Positions 43,271 to 53,573 are shown, numbered from the stretch's first letter. The stretch: DNA of 64,000 nucleotides from Chondrus crispus (GCF_000350225.1 NW_005178937.1:186001-250000); one strand, 5' to 3'. Notes: generated from the letters alone by a model not told the origin. Translations and numbers: made by a program.

Positions 43271-43502
43271 CAGGTCATACACGTGTCGGGCGGAGAAAAC
43301 AAAACATGCTCAGATTGTACTGTACACCGCAACCGTGTACATATTTCACACGTGTACAGGTTGAAAACCAAACTTGCTCCTGACGTACTGTAAAAGTGCA
43401 ACNNNNNNNNNNNNNNNNNNNNNNNNNNNNNNNNNNNNNNNNNNNNNNNNNNNNNNNNNNNNNNNNNNNNNNNNNNNNNNNNNNNNNNNNNNNNNNNNNN
43501 NN
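43271..43502. other. Foreign insert ending in an assembly gap
   Basis: After the RT codons for RNMVAMR the sequence changes to 132 bp (43271-43402) unlike Pol, rich in CACGTGT, GTACTGTA and GTGTAC words. It then meets 100 N (43403-43502). The Pol frame resumes right after the gap at PPQNQTELRSFLG. Little Pol sequence is missing, so the gap hides an insertion of unknown length, most likely another repeat. Confidence 0.7.
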
Positions 43503-44687
43503 ACCTCCCCAGAACCAGACGGAATTGCGATCCTTCTTAGGAATGTGCAACGTGTACCGTCGGTTCGTGAAGGGCTTCGCGAAAATAGCCGCTCCGCTAA
43601 ACCGGAAGACGGGGAGAAATCAACCCTTTGAGTTTGAGGTTTTTACCGATGAGGAATACGAGGCGTTCGTGGAACTCAACAAGCGCCTCGTGTCCGCACC
43701 GATTCTCGCTCTACCCCGTTACGGAAAGAAATACACCCTGGATACGGACGCTTGCACGTACCAGATCGACTGTGCCCTACTACAGGAGCAGCCGAGCGGT
43801 GACCGCCTACCGATCGGGTATTGGAGTCGGGCTCTAACCGACGCCGAGAAAAATTACACCACCACCGAGATGGAATGCTTTGCTGTCGTGTGGAGCATCC
43901 TCACGCTTCGACCATATCTGTATGGGAACACGTTCGACCTCCGTACGAATCATAAGGCCCTCCGATGGGTCCTCAACCTAGCGGATAGCTCCGGCCGGCT
44001 AGCGCGCTGGCGTCTCCGCCTAGCCGAGTACGACTATGACGTACAGTACCGACCGGGTATTAAGCACCAACTCGCGGATAGTGTATCACGCCTCCGAGTT
44101 GACGGCGCAACCTCCGAACCGGTTGACGACCAGGTCCCGTGTTTCGCGGTACAATGGCGAGAGGAGGAGCATAAACCCCGCCAAAGTACCGTACACTGGG
44201 AGACCCCCGTCGACTCGGGGAGAGCTGAGCACGCGTTCGCGGTTATACCCGAAGAACGCGACGTCTCATCCGTAACGGTGGAAGAGTTCCTTCGGGAGCA
44301 GACAGAGGACCGCTTCTGTAGGGCGGCCGCCGAACCGTGGGGAACCCGGACTCGCGCTACGACGTCAACCGATACGGGTTCCTCGTCCGCAAGTCCCCCC
44401 TCGACGGGACCCTGCAGCGGGTTGTACCGAAACGGCTCAGGGCGAAGATATTGTACCTCGCCCATCATCCCCGCCTGGCAGGACACCCGGCCGGTATGAG
44501 GATGTATTATACCCTCCGGCGGGAATATTATTGGCCTCATATGGCCAACGACGCCTTCAGTACCGTACGGAATTGCGCCTCGTGCGCCGCCATCCGGGGA
44601 ACCCGGGTGCGGCATCAGAAGGACCTCAAGCTATTCCCAGCGACAGGGCCGCTGGATTTCGTTGCCATGGACCTGCTGGGTCCTTGA
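43503..44687 (+). pseudogene. Element 4 RNase H and integrase N-terminus
   Basis: The connection (LRSFLGMCNVYRRFVKGFAKIA) leads to RNase H with DTDACTYQID, KNYTTTEMECFAVVWSILTL and HKALRWVLNLADSSGRLARW. The integrase zinc finger follows after a frameshift near 44335: HHPRLAGHPAGMRMYYTLRR, then CASCAAIRGTRVRH. The core starts VAMDLLGP and is cut by a TGA at 44685-44687. Catalytic Asp residues of RNase H seem present. Confidence 0.88.
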
Positions 44688-44714
44688 CCGAGGACGGCGC
44701 ACGGGAATTGCCTC

Positions 44715-45749
44715 GTGCTCGTCATGACGGACCGGTTTACGAAGCTCACGCGCAGCATCCCGTTACGGACAACCACCGCGTCGGTTGTGGCAAACGCCTT
44801 CCTAGACAATTGGGTCTACGTATACGGCGCACCTCGTTACGTGCTAACCGATAACGGACCACAATTTGCCGCCAAGTTATTCGACGCGGTGTGCGCCTTG
44901 CTGGAGGTTAGGCACTTCCTGACTACAGCCTATCACCCCCAGACAAATGGGCAAACCGAACGGTTCAACCGCACCCTGGTGCAGCGCCTCCGACTCTATG
45001 TCAAGGAGCATCAGAGGGACTGGGACAAGTACATACAGCCCCTGACCTTCGCGTATAACACGCAGGTCCACCGGTCAACGGAGACAACCCCGTTCGACCT
45101 GGTGCTGACGCGGCCACCATCCCAATTGGCACTGCCTGGTACTGTCCCGCAGGACGCCGGATCCCACACGGAAGACCCGCGGACCCCGGTACAGTACAAG
45201 CGCGCGACGTTGCGGAAGCTCCGGGATGCCCTCGAGCGCACGCTGGTGAAACTAACCGCGGCGCAGAGGAGGTACAAAGCCGACTTCGATAAGAATGTGC
45301 GCTTCCGTCCGGTCACCGCGGTGGGAGACTTTGTCCACGTGGACCGTCCACCGCGGCCGTTGACGACCGCCGAGCGGGGAGACCTACCGAGCGACGGAGG
45401 AGTACCCTCCGTCAAGCTCTTACCGAAAACGGAAGGCCCGTTTCGGGTCCGATCCGCCACGGAGGCCACAGTGGTCGTCGACCAAGACGGGGTCTCGAAC
45501 CGCGTGAGCATCGATCGGGTAACCAAGATGCCGCGGGGACCCCACGACCCCACTGCGGCCGCACACACAACGGACCCGCCGGCGAGAACACCCAAACCGC
45601 CAGCGGATTACGTGGTTGACCACTTGGTCGCACATCGGGAGACCCGCAGCGGCAGCCAATACAAGGTCCGTTGGTATGGTTTCACCCCAGCGGACGATAC
45701 CTGGGAACACGCCGAAGGCCTCCCGCATCCCTTCATCGACCGCTTCTAG
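44715..45749 (+). CDS. Element 4 integrase core and chromodomain
   Basis: A 344-codon frame continues the integrase: LVMTDRFTKLTRSIPLRTTT, VLTDNGPQFAAKLF (second Asp) and NGQTERFNRTLVQRLRLYVK (Glu). A basic region and a GPF-type segment (KTEGPFRVRSATEATVVVD) follow. It ends in a chromodomain, YVVDHLVAH..., YKVRWYGFTPADDTWEHAEG, with the last residues HPFIDRF before TAG. The first catalytic Asp lies just upstream in the preceding frame, so the domain is broken overall. Confidence 0.88.
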   Translation: MLVMTDRFTKLTRSIPLRTTTASVVANAFLDNWVYVYGAPRYVLTDNGPQFAAKLFDAVCALLEVRHFLTTAYHPQTNGQTERFNRTLVQRLRLYVKEHQRDWDKYIQPLTFAYNTQVHRSTETTPFDLVLTRPPSQLALPGTVPQDAGSHTEDPRTPVQYKRATLRKLRDALERTLVKLTAAQRRYKADFDKNVRFRPVTAVGDFVHVDRPPRPLTTAERGDLPSDGGVPSVKLLPKTEGPFRVRSATEATVVVDQDGVSNRVSIDRVTKMPRGPHDPTAAAHTTDPPARTPKPPADYVVDHLVAHRETRSGSQYKVRWYGFTPADDTWEHAEGLPHPFIDRF

Positions 45750-47090
45750 CGCGGGCGGACAACCGCGCGCCACTGCTAAAACCGCACGGGACAGACCCGG
45801 CGCGGATGGAACGGACCCGCCGGCGGGGCGACCCGACGCGGCGATGGCCAAGGAAACACTCGGGCGGGCTACGTCTCACCCCCCTCGGGGTGGATAAAAG
45901 TGTAGCCCTCTTCTGAGTCCGGGTTAGCACTCGGGGGGCAAGACCGAACGGGGGGATACCGGTGCGGAAATACTGTCATGGCGAGCCCTCGCCGGGCGCT
46001 CAAGGGCGCAGCGACCCAAGACCGACTGGGTGGCAGAAACCGTGCCCCTGCAGATGTGGTCCGCAGAGCAGCGGCGGCGGATCGCGGCGCCTCTGACGAA
46101 GGAGAACACCCAATCGGAGCTCGTCAAAACGCCGAAAAGCCACTCACCGCCAAGAAAAAGCAGGCAGAAATTACCAAGGAAAAGGCCGGTTTCGCCCCAA
46201 GCCGCTAGTGAGGACGCGCACCAGGTGTTGCGGGGGGAACGGGAACCCGCCCCCGCAATGACCCGTCACGACGATAGTGCGGTCGCCCGCCAATCGGGCC
46301 GTGGTACCCGTCAACCCGACATGGAAGCGCGGAGGAAAACCCGCAGCGGTACCCCCGACCAGGCGGCCGGGAAGATCTTACATCGACGGGCGGCCCCGGG
46401 GGCAGGCCACAGGTCGCACCCGTTGCGGTAACCCGCCACCGCAAGAGCGCGCGAGCAACCACGCGCTACCGCTGCCCCGCGCCGGATTGACCCGACGCGG
46501 AAGGGCCCTGGATGGCAAGGAGGTGACTCCGATCGCCGGCTTGTAATTAAGCCCAAAGGGGGGCTACGTTTTCCTCCCTAGAAGGGTGGAAAAAAATCGT
46601 ATCCGCCTCCCGTTGACGGCAAGTTGAAAAAACCGACCATATGGACCGCCAGGGAGGTTTGGGGACGGGGACGGCCCCGCCCTACCTCGACCAGAGCGGG
46701 ATACAGTACCACCGTTCTTTGGAAACCCCAAGTTTCCAGAGGGAGGGCCCCGTTTTTAAATGCGTGGGCAGGGGGTACCTTCCCCCCACGCCGGGAGGTA
46801 CCGCACCTCTGCGCGGAGATGACGCCCCGCGGTGACCGCGGACGAGGAACGGCCGTCGTAGGGACCACGTCGGGAAAACCGCGGGTCCACCTATCGCGAC
46901 CCGCAGAGCCGACGGACTACCGATATCGGCTGGAAGGGATGAAATTCGGGGAAACCCGTAGGGGCCAGGAGAAGAAGGACGCGAACTCGAGCGACAAGGC
47001 CAGGGAGGGAGCCAGGAGAAGAAGGACTCATTTACTGAAAGGAAGGGACTTGGTCCCTGGAGGCGGTTTGCTACTCTCCCCGTCTCCGGT
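45750..47090. other. Element 4 spacer between pol and the antisense gene
   Basis: GC-rich sequence after the chromodomain stop. Long open frames exist on the plus strand (for example from 46624), but their Arg/Gly/Pro-rich products look like composition effects and partly mirror the antisense gene. No motif of an envelope or other known gene was found. Confidence 0.45.
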
Positions 47091-47097
47091 ACCGGCC

Positions 47098-49410
47098 TTA
47101 GTCGCGACGTTGCCGCTTGGCGGAAAGCTCCGTCCCCTGCGTCGTGCCCGCTGGGTCGACATCGACCGAACCGTACGGTCTCTTGGCAGCCACCTGCTCG
47201 CTCAATACTGCGAGGTGGTCCTGAGCGGCGCGGATACGCGCCATCGTCTCACCCCGCAGGAGGTCCTCGCCGGTGTCACGCTGGCGGATCGCAAACTGGA
47301 GGCCCGCCACCCGCGCCTTGAGCTGGGTCACCTCAACCAGCCAAGCTCGCGCAGACGTCAAACCCGCTGCAAGGGTGAGCGGCGCGGGTACACCCGCATA
47401 TCCGCACTCTACTTGCAAAGCGCGCACGGAAGCCTGCGCGTCGGGAACCGCAGCGGGAGCTCCTCCATTCGGTGCGCCCTTAGAGGCTTCATCAGCGACC
47501 ACCGAAGGGGTCTGAGTCCCCGTCCCGGTCATATCGCTGACGGGGAAAGCGGCGGGGTCTGGTGCCGACGCGGGTGCCACCTCAGGCAGATTTACCGCCG
47601 CCGGCTCTACAGTAGGGCCGACGGGGGGGCCCCACCGGGGCAGATGCCGCCACGGGCTCCCCCGCCTCCATGGCTCGCGGGGAGTCTGCAGCCACCGGCA
47701 CGGCCACTTCGGGCGGTGTCGACGGACCGACTGGAACACCCTCCGTGGTGCCGGTTGTACCCGGCATCGGCGAGAGCTGAGCCGACGTGACCGGCAACGA
47801 CTCGGTTGAGGGCTCGACGGGGGCCCTGGCGGAGGTGACCGCCGCGCCCCATCCGTCGCCCGAGGCAGTGACGGCGCCGTATGACGCGGTGTCCGCGTCC
47901 GGCAGGGGCTCGTACCAGTTGGCGGCCTCCACCGAGGTGCTATCCCAATGCGGCATCCGCAGGGAGCACCCGCGGGCCCAACTGTACCAGAGGAAGTGGC
48001 CCTGCTCGGGAAGGGACCAGTCCAACTGCTCGGAGAAGTCGAGGATGGCCTCGGCGCCAGTCAGGTCGAAGGACGTACCCTCGAGGATGGCCGCACCCCG
48101 ACCGACCGGATGAGCTGCAAAAGCCCCGGAGATAACCTGAAGAGTGAGCCCCGCTCGCTGCGGTCATTCGCATTCCGGCTTGCAGAGCGGGGGTCCGGGC
48201 ATCTTGTGAAAAACGGAAGGCCGTCCCGTGCGGCGTGTAGAAAACACAGCAAGGCCAGGACGGCCCATTCTGAAAGAATGATCCCATCGATCAGCCGGCG
48301 CGTCCCCGCCGAGGCTTCCCGACCGAACGGACCCACCGGCGTCCAGCGTGCGGCGACATTCGCCAGCACGCTGGGCGTGGGGACACAGAGGTACTCCAGG
48401 GCCTCGAGGCTACTCCACCCGTCCGGTAAGGCGGGGTATAACTGACCCCGGGCCGACAGGGGGACCGCAAAGAATTCCGTGGTGTGCCACATGTGGAAAT
48501 AGGCATCCACGCGGCGCCACCGCAGTCGGCTCTCCTTGGCGGATTTCTCACCCCACCGGGCGCAGTTGGCCACACTGTACCACCGGTCGAACGGGCGGGG
48601 GAAGGCCACCAGTTGGACGCGGGGCCTGGGATCGACATCCCCGCCGAACCGCTCGAAGAGACCGAACAACTGCGCGTGGTACTGCTCGCCCGCGCAGGGG
48701 ACGTACAGGAGATCCGAACGGGAGTCGGCCATCACCCGATGCGGTGCATGGAGCCAACGGGTCCTCCACGCAGCCCAGCCGTGTTCTTGCCGAACTCGTC
48801 CGCGAGGGGAGGGCGTGCGGATGCCCCTCTGCCTCGGGATGGCTTGAAACCTGGCGGAATCCGGAAAGGCCGTACCGATGTCGGCATCGACGGTCATCGG
48901 CGGTTGCCCCTGCGAGGGCTCCCGATCACCCCGTGACGCCCGGTGGTCCAAATCGCTCCCTGGCGACAGGGACCGGACGGAACGCACCCCGCCGCGGAGC
49001 CAGCCTGTCGGCGGCGTCGCCGCCGCCGGGGGCATCACCGCGTACGGATCAGGCCGCGCCGGCTGAGTTCCCCCTTCGGTTGCGAGGCGTCCCGCAGCTG
49101 CGACCCAGTCGGGCGACCCCCTCAGTACGGTCAACTCTCCGACCTGGGGAGCCGGGGCTGATCTTAGGGGGCGCGGCAAGGGCCCGCGCTCGTCGGGAGA
49201 TGGGCCCCGAGACGGGAGACCGCCGGTGCCCGCGGGCCGCGCCGGACGGTCAGAGGGACCCGTAGCGGGCTAGTCCCCGGCGCGCGAAGACCGCGCCGGA
49301 TGAAACGAAAGCGCCGGCGCAGGTGCCGCCGAGGGAGGCCACTCGCGTGGGGTTGTCCCCGTTCCGTGCGGTGATCCGCCATTGGGTTGGTAGGAGGAAA
49401 GAGAAGGGAA
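47098..49410 (-). CDS. Antisense gene carried by element 4, function unknown
   Basis: On the strand opposite gag-pol, a gene-like region of about 2.3 kb ends at a stop at 47098-47100. Its longest open piece (48061-49179) encodes a Trp/Tyr-containing globular domain, for example DLLYVPCAGEQYHAQLFGLF, RPFDRWYSVANCARWGEKSA, VDAYFHMWHTTEFFAVPLSA and LPDGWSSLEALEYLCVP. Protein quality continues in a second frame (about 48110-47750: AEAILDFSEQLDWSLPEQ, HFLWYSWARGC), then a Pro/Ala/Thr-rich linker. The last segment is a heptad-rich coiled coil (ARAWLVEVTQLKARVAGLQF) ending in basic AKRQRRD. Upstream the same frame continues past a TAG (one change from CAG) at about 49272-49274 into a Pro/His-rich start. 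I recognise no family. Antisense genes between pol and the 3' LTR are known in some plant gypsy elements, so the position is meaningful. The start codon is uncertain. Confidence 0.5.
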
Positions 49411-49692
49411 GAAGCGCGGAGAAGGGCGTGGATAGTGGTGGTTGTGGATTGAGTCGTGGGGTGTGCTGTAGGGTGAGTGGGGGGGTTCGTAGTGGGGGAC
49501 AAGGGAAGCGTGAGGAGACCCGCCACCGCACCGGAGGTACCCGCCACGGTTAAATATCAAAAACTCCATAGGCTCCCCTCTGGAGTCGATCGCAGTCCGA
49601 CCGCGTTCCCGCGGTCGGCGCGGGCTTTTCCGTACGATGGGCGCCCCCTGCAAGCCGGTCATTGCAGACATCGGCAGCGACGGGGACGTGTC

Positions 49693-50066
49693 TTAGCACA
49701 GTAGCTGGTATACAGTAAGTAACAGCTACTGTAGCGAGACAGGTGTCCTGGCGTCCCACTTAGGGGTTAAGACCGGGGGCACCTGCCCCGGTCCAGTAAA
49801 CGGGAGGCAGACTCGCCTCCCTTCCCTTTACGGCTAATTGCAATCCCGTTCCGGTTTCCGTTTTAGTCTCAGGCTTCTAACCCGTGACCGGCCGACCGGG
49901 TCTAACAATACCGACTGGCTGCGCCTCACCGGCCACGGGAGCCTTCCCTCTTTTCGAGTCCATCCGTACGGTCTGCGTTCGCGCGTGGGTTACCCAGCGG
50001 CGCGCGCTCCCTTACCTCTAACCCCCCTCGTTTCTGAGTGGTCGGGACGAAGGTAGTTATACCACA
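49693..50066 (+). mobile_element. 3' LTR of element 4, 5'-truncated
   Basis: It matches the last 374 bp of the 5' LTR (38411-38784) at about 95% identity and ends at the same TACCACA. The first 264 bp of the LTR (most of the U3 region) are absent, and unrelated sequence precedes 49693. The target duplication CTTGG follows at 50067-50071. Confidence 0.9.
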
Positions 50067-50553
50067 CTTGGCAAGCCCTTGGATCATGTACCGAACAGTT
50101 GCGCGTTCTTCGTCCATGTTCGGGTACTGTGCTACTTGCATGCGGAATCTTAGTTCGCGATACTTGTTGACGTAGTCTCTGAGGTCTTTTCCTGGTTCGT
50201 ACGTGAGGTTCCTGGCCTCAGCATCGAGGAGTTCGTGACTCCGTTGTGGAGGTGTTGACCGTGTTCCGTATGATGTGACATATTGTACTTGGGTCATATC
50301 GGAGGATGTGGGGTGGGAGCATTTTCACGACTTCGTTGGATATGCTTTGCATGATCGATTTCTTGATTTGATCTGTTTTCTTTTGGTTGTCCTCGTCGGC
50401 TGCCTGTTCGTTGCTTGGGCTGGCTGCGGCTGTCAGTTGTTGTGCTGCGCTGATTGTGCGAGCATATATTTCGAGGGCGCCATACCAATAGGTATAGTTG
50501 CCGCTGTTGAGGCGGGGCAGGGGTCCTTGTGACAAGTTGGGTTGATCGGTCAT
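50067..50553 (-). pseudogene. Ty1/copia-like Gag, N-terminal fragment
   Basis: Starts at ATG 50553 (MTDQPNLSQG) with the copia Gag pattern LNSGNYTYWYGALEIYAR, then continues as KKTDQIKKSIMQSISNEVVK. A frame change near 50250 leads to LLDAEARNLTYEPGKDLRDY, YRELRFRMQV and ATVRYMIQGLAK, where element 4 interrupts it. Gag of copia elements forms the virus-like particle. The remaining C-terminal piece is at 38005-38146. Everything downstream of gag (protease, integrase, RT) is missing from the window. Confidence 0.75.
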
Positions 50554-50826
50554 TTTGTTTGTTTCGCGTGCACGGGGTTTGGGAAAGTAGTGGTGTGTTA
50601 GTGTGCTCGGGTTTATCGCGGTGGGGATGGATCGTCTTATGCCGCGGATCGGCTGGCGGTGGTGTGTGTGATGCCCATAACCTGTGGTGCCAGAAAGAGT
50701 CCGATGCCTCCGACCACTGTTGGGGCGGAAGCAACGGTGGCTTTATTTGGTTCTGACTACGAGCCGCCCTATTGGCAGTGCCCTATTGGGGTGCTGCCTT
50801 ATCTGGGTGGAACCATAAAGTTTAAG

Positions 50827-53401
50827 GGTCATTCTGAGATTGGGAGGGAGACAAGGTCAAAATCTCTCGGTGTCAGGGGGGGACACATGATATTGTATCG
50901 ATACAGTAGGGGGCAGGTGCATTTTGTTTCGATAAAGGGGGGGGACGAAAAAAATCGACCCAAATAGGAGGGGGAATTTGGATTTCCGACTCGCACTTTT
51001 CGCGGAGTTGTTACAATGGTAGGGGGACTGTGATTTCTTGATCATTTTGGGGGGGGACTAGGCTACCGTAAGCAATGTACGCAAGGGTGCTTTTAGTAGC
51101 CCTTCAATCCCCTCCTTGCAACCATCGAACATGCTACGACGTTCGCCCTGCGCTGGTACCGCTTTCTAGGACGGGAAATGCGAGATGGTAATGCCTCTGC
51201 TTTAATGCCTCTGCTTTTTCCATCTCGTCTTTTAACTTTTTCAAAAGGGATGTGGAGGGAGATACGCTCTGATCCGGGTTTTTCCTGCTCCAACTGGAGC
51301 ACAAAAACTAGTTTTTGTCCATTGCCTATATCTTGCCGGCATCCTTTGCCCGCTGCGCCCCGTTTCCGGCCACGCCTGAGATCAGCGTCCCTCCTTCCGG
51401 CATGCACTCACCTTGCCACCACGCACACCCCTCCTCTCCATTTCCGTCCTCGCCCGCCCTCGCCCGCCCTTGTCCACCCTACTACCTCCGTCCCGTGCCG
51501 TGCATGCTTCCGCAGCCCGCCAACCTCCGCCGGACGCACGGTGTAGTTGCCCTCGATATACAGAGATGGCGGAGGAGCTCTTTGCGGATGGTCCTGTAAT
51601 GCGTGTACGGTGGTTGTCGACGATAGATACCCTTGCTTTTAACAAGGGCAGCTATGGTCTTGCTGTTGATATGAGGTTCACACGATGCCTCTTCTAGTAT
51701 GCAACGCGCTACCTGCTGTGCAGTATATGCAGGAGCACATGCTTTGTTGTGATTTATCCGCCGGTTGGTCGGGCTTGCTCCAGGGGCCGGCACTACCTGT
51801 CCGAAACACTCGTTTGCTTGTTCGAGGTACTTGTTAAGTTTCCAAAAACCACTCCGTGGTTGGAGATCGAACACGAACGTCGCGTGGCAGGTCTTAACTC
51901 GGCACCGCATGACCATCTTAACTAGAGTTTGGTGGATATTTATACCGTTTTGCACGCCCAAATCAGCTGTCTGTGCCCTCACAAGTTGCTCGCATTTCCA
52001 GCGAGCGCTGAGATGCATTCCCAAGACTGGTAGAATCGACTTCACCGGGCGCGGCTTCCATGTGCGAGCTGCAACGCTATCTCCCTGTAGTGCAACCCGT
52101 GCGCGGTCCAAGCATCGCTTCTTGGACTGGTACTTTTGCTGGCGCCGCCTTTCATTCTTACTTACAGTATCGTAGTCTTCGGCATGGTTGTTATCCTGTG
52201 TTGTGGCACTCTCATCGTCATCTTGATTTTCAATGTCGACATCTATATAGTCGGCTATGTAATCTGCCGGATTGAAATCTGTGTTGAATCCTTCCTCGGT
52301 CTCTCCATTTGAGGAGTTCAATTCATCATCGCTCAACTCTTCAGTACTAGAATAAATGTCGCCTCCATGTTGACTGAAAGAGTCAGCAGGCATACCCCGC
52401 GCTGCCCTCTCCTTGCGAAGCTGTTCTGCTCGCTCGGCCATATTTTTATCCTCTTGGGCCTGTTTATCACAGTCAACGTCAGCATCAGCGTGCGTATCTA
52501 TCTCCTCGTCTTCCCTATTTTCGTCCTCTGACTGGAAAGAGGGCTCATCTGCCTGATCACGGGGCACGTCATCCTTAGAATTGCTTGGTGTGGAATCGCT
52601 ACGCACGCGCTGGTTGAACTCGTTCATTTCTTCGCCATACATTTTTTCTTGTTCTTCACGATGTAGGGATTCCTCGGCACGTGTTTGCGAAATTGTGTAC
52701 TTCAAATTGGGTTGGATATGAAACTGAGGGGCCGGACCATGCATAAGTTCATGGAATTCGTGTTCTTTCTTCACAATTTCCCAACATCGTGACAGTACCA
52801 CCATGCACCTTGACAGCTGCCTCATGCAATCTTCACGTTCCGCCATAGCCTCCAGCCCGTTCGCACGGGCAACATGGTGGTCTGGATGGACCATGAGGGC
52901 TAGTTTGTGGTAGCTGCGTCGAATGGCTTTGAAAGAAGTTCCAACGCAGAACACGTCGCTAATTAGTGTACAATCTCTCTCCACCGTGCTGAAGTGCCGC
53001 AGCGCTAGCTGCAAAGTAGATGGGAACATTCTTTTTGGCGGCATAACTGAAATACGGAAAGATATCTGGTTCCCCTTGGTAACCGTACGGTGGGAGAGCT
53101 GAAAAAGTACGAACGGGATGGGGACAAAGAAAATCTGGGTCAAATAGGTGGGGGAATTTCCATCCCGTTTCAATGAATTTTTTCGCATGTTCCGATCAGG
53201 AGGGGGACATGGAAAAAAGTTTCGTTTTAAGGGGGTGACTGCTCGTCTCGGACACAATTTAGGGGGGGGGGAATCGGTCATTCCCCCCCTTTATCGAAAC
53301 AAAATTCACCTGTCTCCTACTGTATCGATACAATATCATGTGTCCCCCCCTGACACCAAAAGATTTTGACCTTGTCCCCCTACTGATTGCAGCATTAAGC
53401 C
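50827..53401 (-). mobile_element. Mutator-like element with J-domain gene
   Basis: The 10-bp direct repeat AAAGTTTAAG flanks the segment (50817-50826 and 53402-53411). The ends are inverted repeats. Both read GACAAGGTCAAAATCT, then GTGTCAGGGGGGGACACATG, then TATTGTATCGATACAGTAGG inward for about 110 bp, at 50849-50940 and, reversed, at 53280-53380. A target duplication of 9-11 bp is characteristic of Mutator-like elements. Inside each terminal repeat a second block (about 50935-51065 and 53115-53270) is repeated in direct orientation. The only long gene within is the J-domain protein on the minus strand. No DDE transposase is present, so movement would need another element. Confidence 0.8.
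51482..53044 (-). CDS. J-domain protein with MuDR-like zinc-finger region
   Basis: 520 residues. The ATG at 53044 (MPPKRMFPST) is preferred because the frame further upstream runs into the terminal repeat. Residues of about 35-95 form a J-domain with its HPD motif (SFKAIRRSYHKLALMVHPDH), the part that stimulates Hsp70. A long Glu/Asp/Gln-rich middle (residues of about 130-330) follows. Residues of about 365-490 carry CRVKTCHATF, a tryptophan (GFWKLNKYLEQANECFG), NHNKAC and a helical stretch (YTAQQVARCILEEA). This spacing recalls the zinc-binding region before the MULE transposase domain of MuDR-type proteins. No DDE domain follows. It may be an accessory DNA-binding protein of the transposon or a captured host gene. 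The frame is fully open, unlike its neighbours. Confidence 0.6.
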   Translation of the reverse strand: MPPKRMFPSTLQLALRHFSTVERDCTLISDVFCVGTSFKAIRRSYHKLALMVHPDHHVARANGLEAMAEREDCMRQLSRCMVVLSRCWEIVKKEHEFHELMHGPAPQFHIQPNLKYTISQTRAEESLHREEQEKMYGEEMNEFNQRVRSDSTPSNSKDDVPRDQADEPSFQSEDENREDEEIDTHADADVDCDKQAQEDKNMAERAEQLRKERAARGMPADSFSQHGGDIYSSTEELSDDELNSSNGETEEGFNTDFNPADYIADYIDVDIENQDDDESATTQDNNHAEDYDTVSKNERRRQQKYQSKKRCLDRARVALQGDSVAARTWKPRPVKSILPVLGMHLSARWKCEQLVRAQTADLGVQNGINIHQTLVKMVMRCRVKTCHATFVFDLQPRSGFWKLNKYLEQANECFGQVVPAPGASPTNRRINHNKACAPAYTAQQVARCILEEASCEPHINSKTIAALVKSKGIYRRQPPYTHYRTIRKELLRHLCISRATTPCVRRRLAGCGSMHGTGRR

Positions 53402-53542
53402 AAAGTTTAAGCGTGAGAGAAGTGCAGAAGAGGAGCAATGGGTGCATCCAGAAATTGCCACTTCAACACTGCGACACTTTTTGGCCAATCACAGGCCTCC
53501 GTTGGGCTGGAAATGTAGTGGGCGCCCCACCACTTCTGCTGA

Positions 53543-53573
53543 AGTGCAAGGACCCCCGAGGGGTCCTTGCACT
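53543..53573. repeat. 14-bp inverted repeat upstream of the Harbinger transposase
   Basis: AGTGCAAGGACCCC and GGGGTCCTTGCACT pair perfectly around the loop CGA. It lies about 95 bases before the transposase ATG, inside the transposon. It could be a protein-binding site or fold in the leader RNA. Confidence 0.7.

Noticed and set aside
46624-47790. 388-codon plus-strand open frame in element 4
   Set aside because: GC-rich, Arg/Gly/Pro-rich product without motifs. The opposite strand has a better protein (coiled coil, basic tail) over the same bases.
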